DNA from: Deltaproteobacteria bacterium | GTDB taxonomy: Bacteria; Desulfobacterota; Desulfarculia; Adiutricales; Adiutricaceae | Direction of reading: 5' to 3' | DNA length: 6,578 nt | Assembly: GCA_031267005.1 (NCBI GenBank) | Contig: JAIRZX010000239.1 | Location: 1 to 6,578, forward strand | Shown here: positions 5,853-6,578 of the stretch, piece after piece | How positions within the stretch are numbered: the first letter of the stretch is position 1 | Layout: each line of letters opens with the position of its first letter | The notes under the pieces: model-generated | The model's input: the letters and a program-made list of their open reading frames with translations, nothing else | Databases searched by the model: none | What the model was told of the DNA's origin: nothing | Made by a program: the position numbers and the translations under genes

Positions 5853-5901
5853 AACTTCTTAAACATATATTTTATCTATTTTTAAATCTCTCTGCTCTAA
5901 T

Positions 5902-5931
5902 GCTCTCTCGACTTAAAGAGCTTCTATTTTT
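5902..5931 (+). other. Small hairpin with T-rich tail
   Basis: GCTCT (5902-5906) pairs with AGAGC (5917-5921), followed by ttctattttt. It looks like a weak rightward terminator, but the stem is only 5 bp and no upstream gene on this strand is apparent. Confidence 0.2.
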
Positions 5932-6034
5932 AACTAATTGATATATTTATCTCTATATTTATTGACTATGCTCTAACTATCGATCCCCAGTTTCCAAAAT
6001 ATCCTATCTTCTTGCTGATTTTTTTTCGGAAAAC

Positions 6035-6079
6035 CGCTACATCGCAAGACCCTTAGCGAACATTCCCCTACATTTAGGG
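6035..6079. other. Cluster of two short hairpins at the right edge of the AT-rich block
   Basis: CGCTA/TAGCG (6035-6039 and 6054-6058) and CCCTA-CATT-TAGGG (6066-6079) sit close together, with a third small stem GGCA-TGGG-TGCC just after (6078-6089). Together they could mark a structured RNA, or simply be chance pairing. Confidence 0.25.
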
Positions 6080-6325
6080 CATGGGTGCCAAGGTATTTAA
6101 TAATTTCGTTTGCCTAAAATGATGACTGCCCGCGCTACGTTTCTCCACAGCAGGCCTCCCCTGACTCCCGAAGGGGCCTGGAAGCCTCCCCGCATGATTC
6201 CGCGTGAGACGACGTTTTCCCCCGCCCTCCCTGCCGGAGTCCCCCGGAGGCTTGCCCAGGTGCCGCCAAACGTTGGGGAAAAGGCCCCGCCGATCCCAAT
6301 ATCTGCCGATACGCTTGCCGACGCA

Positions 6326-6339
6326 CGCCATGCGTGGCG
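6326..6339. repeat. Short hairpin CGCCA-TGCG-TGGCG
   Basis: A 5-bp stem with a 4-base loop. An alternative, overlapping pairing ACGCA-CGCCA-TGCGT starts at 6321. It could be a protein-binding palindrome or chance in GC-rich DNA. Confidence 0.3.
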
Positions 6340-6426
6340 GATTCCCCGTCCGCCCGGCACACGCCTGTCCAACCCTCCGACCGGCCAGCCACCCAAAGCC
6401 ATCAGGAGGCCGCCCGCCACCCCCGC

Positions 6427-6438
6427 GAAAACGTTTTC
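6427..6438. repeat. Perfect 12-bp palindrome GAAAACGTTTTC
   Basis: Exactly self-complementary over 12 bases, and AT-rich inside a GC-rich stretch, so it stands out. Related words with a shared ACGTTT or ACGTTTTC core recur at about 6137 (acgttt) and 6212 (acgttttc). Shape and symmetry suit a dimeric regulator's operator; no regulated gene is visible in the window. Confidence 0.4.
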
Positions 6439-6496
6439 TGAAGCCCGGGCGCAGCCAATACCCCTCAGCCGGAAGTCCAGGCCCTACATGCCCGAA

Positions 6497-6561
6497 CCTT
6501 CCCCCCATCACCTTCCCCTTACCCCCTTCCCGCTTCCCCCATCGTCCCCCCCCCTCCCCCC
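6497..6561 (-). other. C-rich tract (G-quadruplex motif on the - strand)
   Basis: Seven C-runs of three or more (6501-6506, 6515-6518, 6522-6526, 6529-6531, 6536-6540, 6546-6554, 6556-6561). The last six are separated by loops of at most 5 bases, so the - strand meets the G3+N1-7 rule several times over. The 9-C run is a possible slippage site and may also be a sequencing-error hotspot. Confidence 0.6.
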
Positions 6562-6578
6562 GAGCCGGGCTCCTTGAT

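Larger units (their letters stand above)
5580..6118. other. AT-rich, gene-free block upstream of the autotransporter
   Basis: About 540 bases with sharp edges. By hand count, 5761-5820 has 6 G+C of 60 and 5821-5880 has 9 of 60, against 40 of 60 at 5521-5580. No coding frame of note is present on either strand. The + strand is T/C-biased, with T-runs of eight at 5778-5785 and 6019-6026. The element TATTTTTAACT occurs twice (5846-5856, 5925-5935), with a near copy at 5877-5886. Such AT-rich, T-tract DNA upstream of a surface gene is typical of targets for nucleoid-associated silencers and of acquired DNA; here both are inferences. Confidence 0.8.
6119..6578. other. GC-rich region with no gene that can be supported
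   Basis: Frames are open on both strands (+ 6110-6577; - 6074-6511 and 6097-6420), but none has a recognisable domain, a good ribosome site or a plausible composition. The + product is Pro-rich, ending in a Pro/Ser/Leu string dictated by the C-tract, and would start at TTG with no Shine-Dalgarno. The - products are Gly/Arg-rich, and one would start at GTG without a spaced SD. GC-rich DNA keeps many frames open by chance. The region could be a decayed gene or the upstream part of a gene beyond the window. Confidence 0.5.

Noticed and set aside
5580..6118. Replication origin or tRNA/rRNA in the AT-rich block
   Set aside because: I saw no DnaA-box cluster, no cloverleaf and no rRNA-like sequence; AT richness alone is not enough.
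6074..6577. Genes of 107-155 codons on either strand at the right end
   Set aside because: They overlap each other, use TTG or GTG starts or lack spaced ribosome sites, and show composition-driven low-complexity ends with no known domain.

Overview
The window looks like chromosomal DNA from a GC-rich, motile, Gram-negative bacterium. Two genes support this: a flagellar stator protein (MotA) and a classical type V autotransporter whose C-terminal barrel ends in Tyr-Ser-Phe. The GC-rich codon use and the style of the autotransporter repeats are reminiscent of Desulfovibrio-like Deltaproteobacteria. That placement is an inference from general familiarity, not from any database match.

Layout from left to right. 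(1) Positions 1-165, + strand: the 3' end of a gene cut by the window edge. It encodes a Lys/Pro/Ala/Gly-rich tail built from a perfect 48-bp tandem repeat. (2) 249-1013, - strand: motA, convergent with the tail gene and with no motB beside it. A likely promoter lies near 1154-1191. (3) 1192-1954: about 760 bases with no convincing gene. They hold purine-rich DNA with a G-quadruplex motif, a degenerate 8-base periodic array (1453-1580) and two terminator-type hairpins facing left. The hairpin at 1855-1900 is a near-textbook intrinsic terminator. (4) 1955-5287, - strand: a 1110-residue autotransporter starting at TTG behind a perfect Shine-Dalgarno. It has a signal peptide, a repetitive passenger without cysteine and a C-terminal beta-barrel. 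(5) 5288-5590: a GC-rich, hairpin-rich leader of about 300 nt for that gene, with a candidate sigma70 promoter at 5596-5625. (6) 5580-6118: an abruptly AT-rich, gene-free block, as low as 10-15% GC by hand count in its core against about 67% just to its left. (7) 6119-6578: GC-rich DNA with no gene I can support, ending in a C-rich tract.

Functionally, motA and the autotransporter are both cell-envelope or surface genes read leftward. A strong terminator and a spacer of about 940 bases separate them, so they are probably separate transcription units. The most notable region is the autotransporter control region: an AT-rich block, then a promoter, then a long structured leader. It resembles the layout of a silenced or conditionally expressed surface antigen, but this is inference. 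I did not find a defence system, a CRISPR array, a mobile-element gene, a tRNA or an rRNA.
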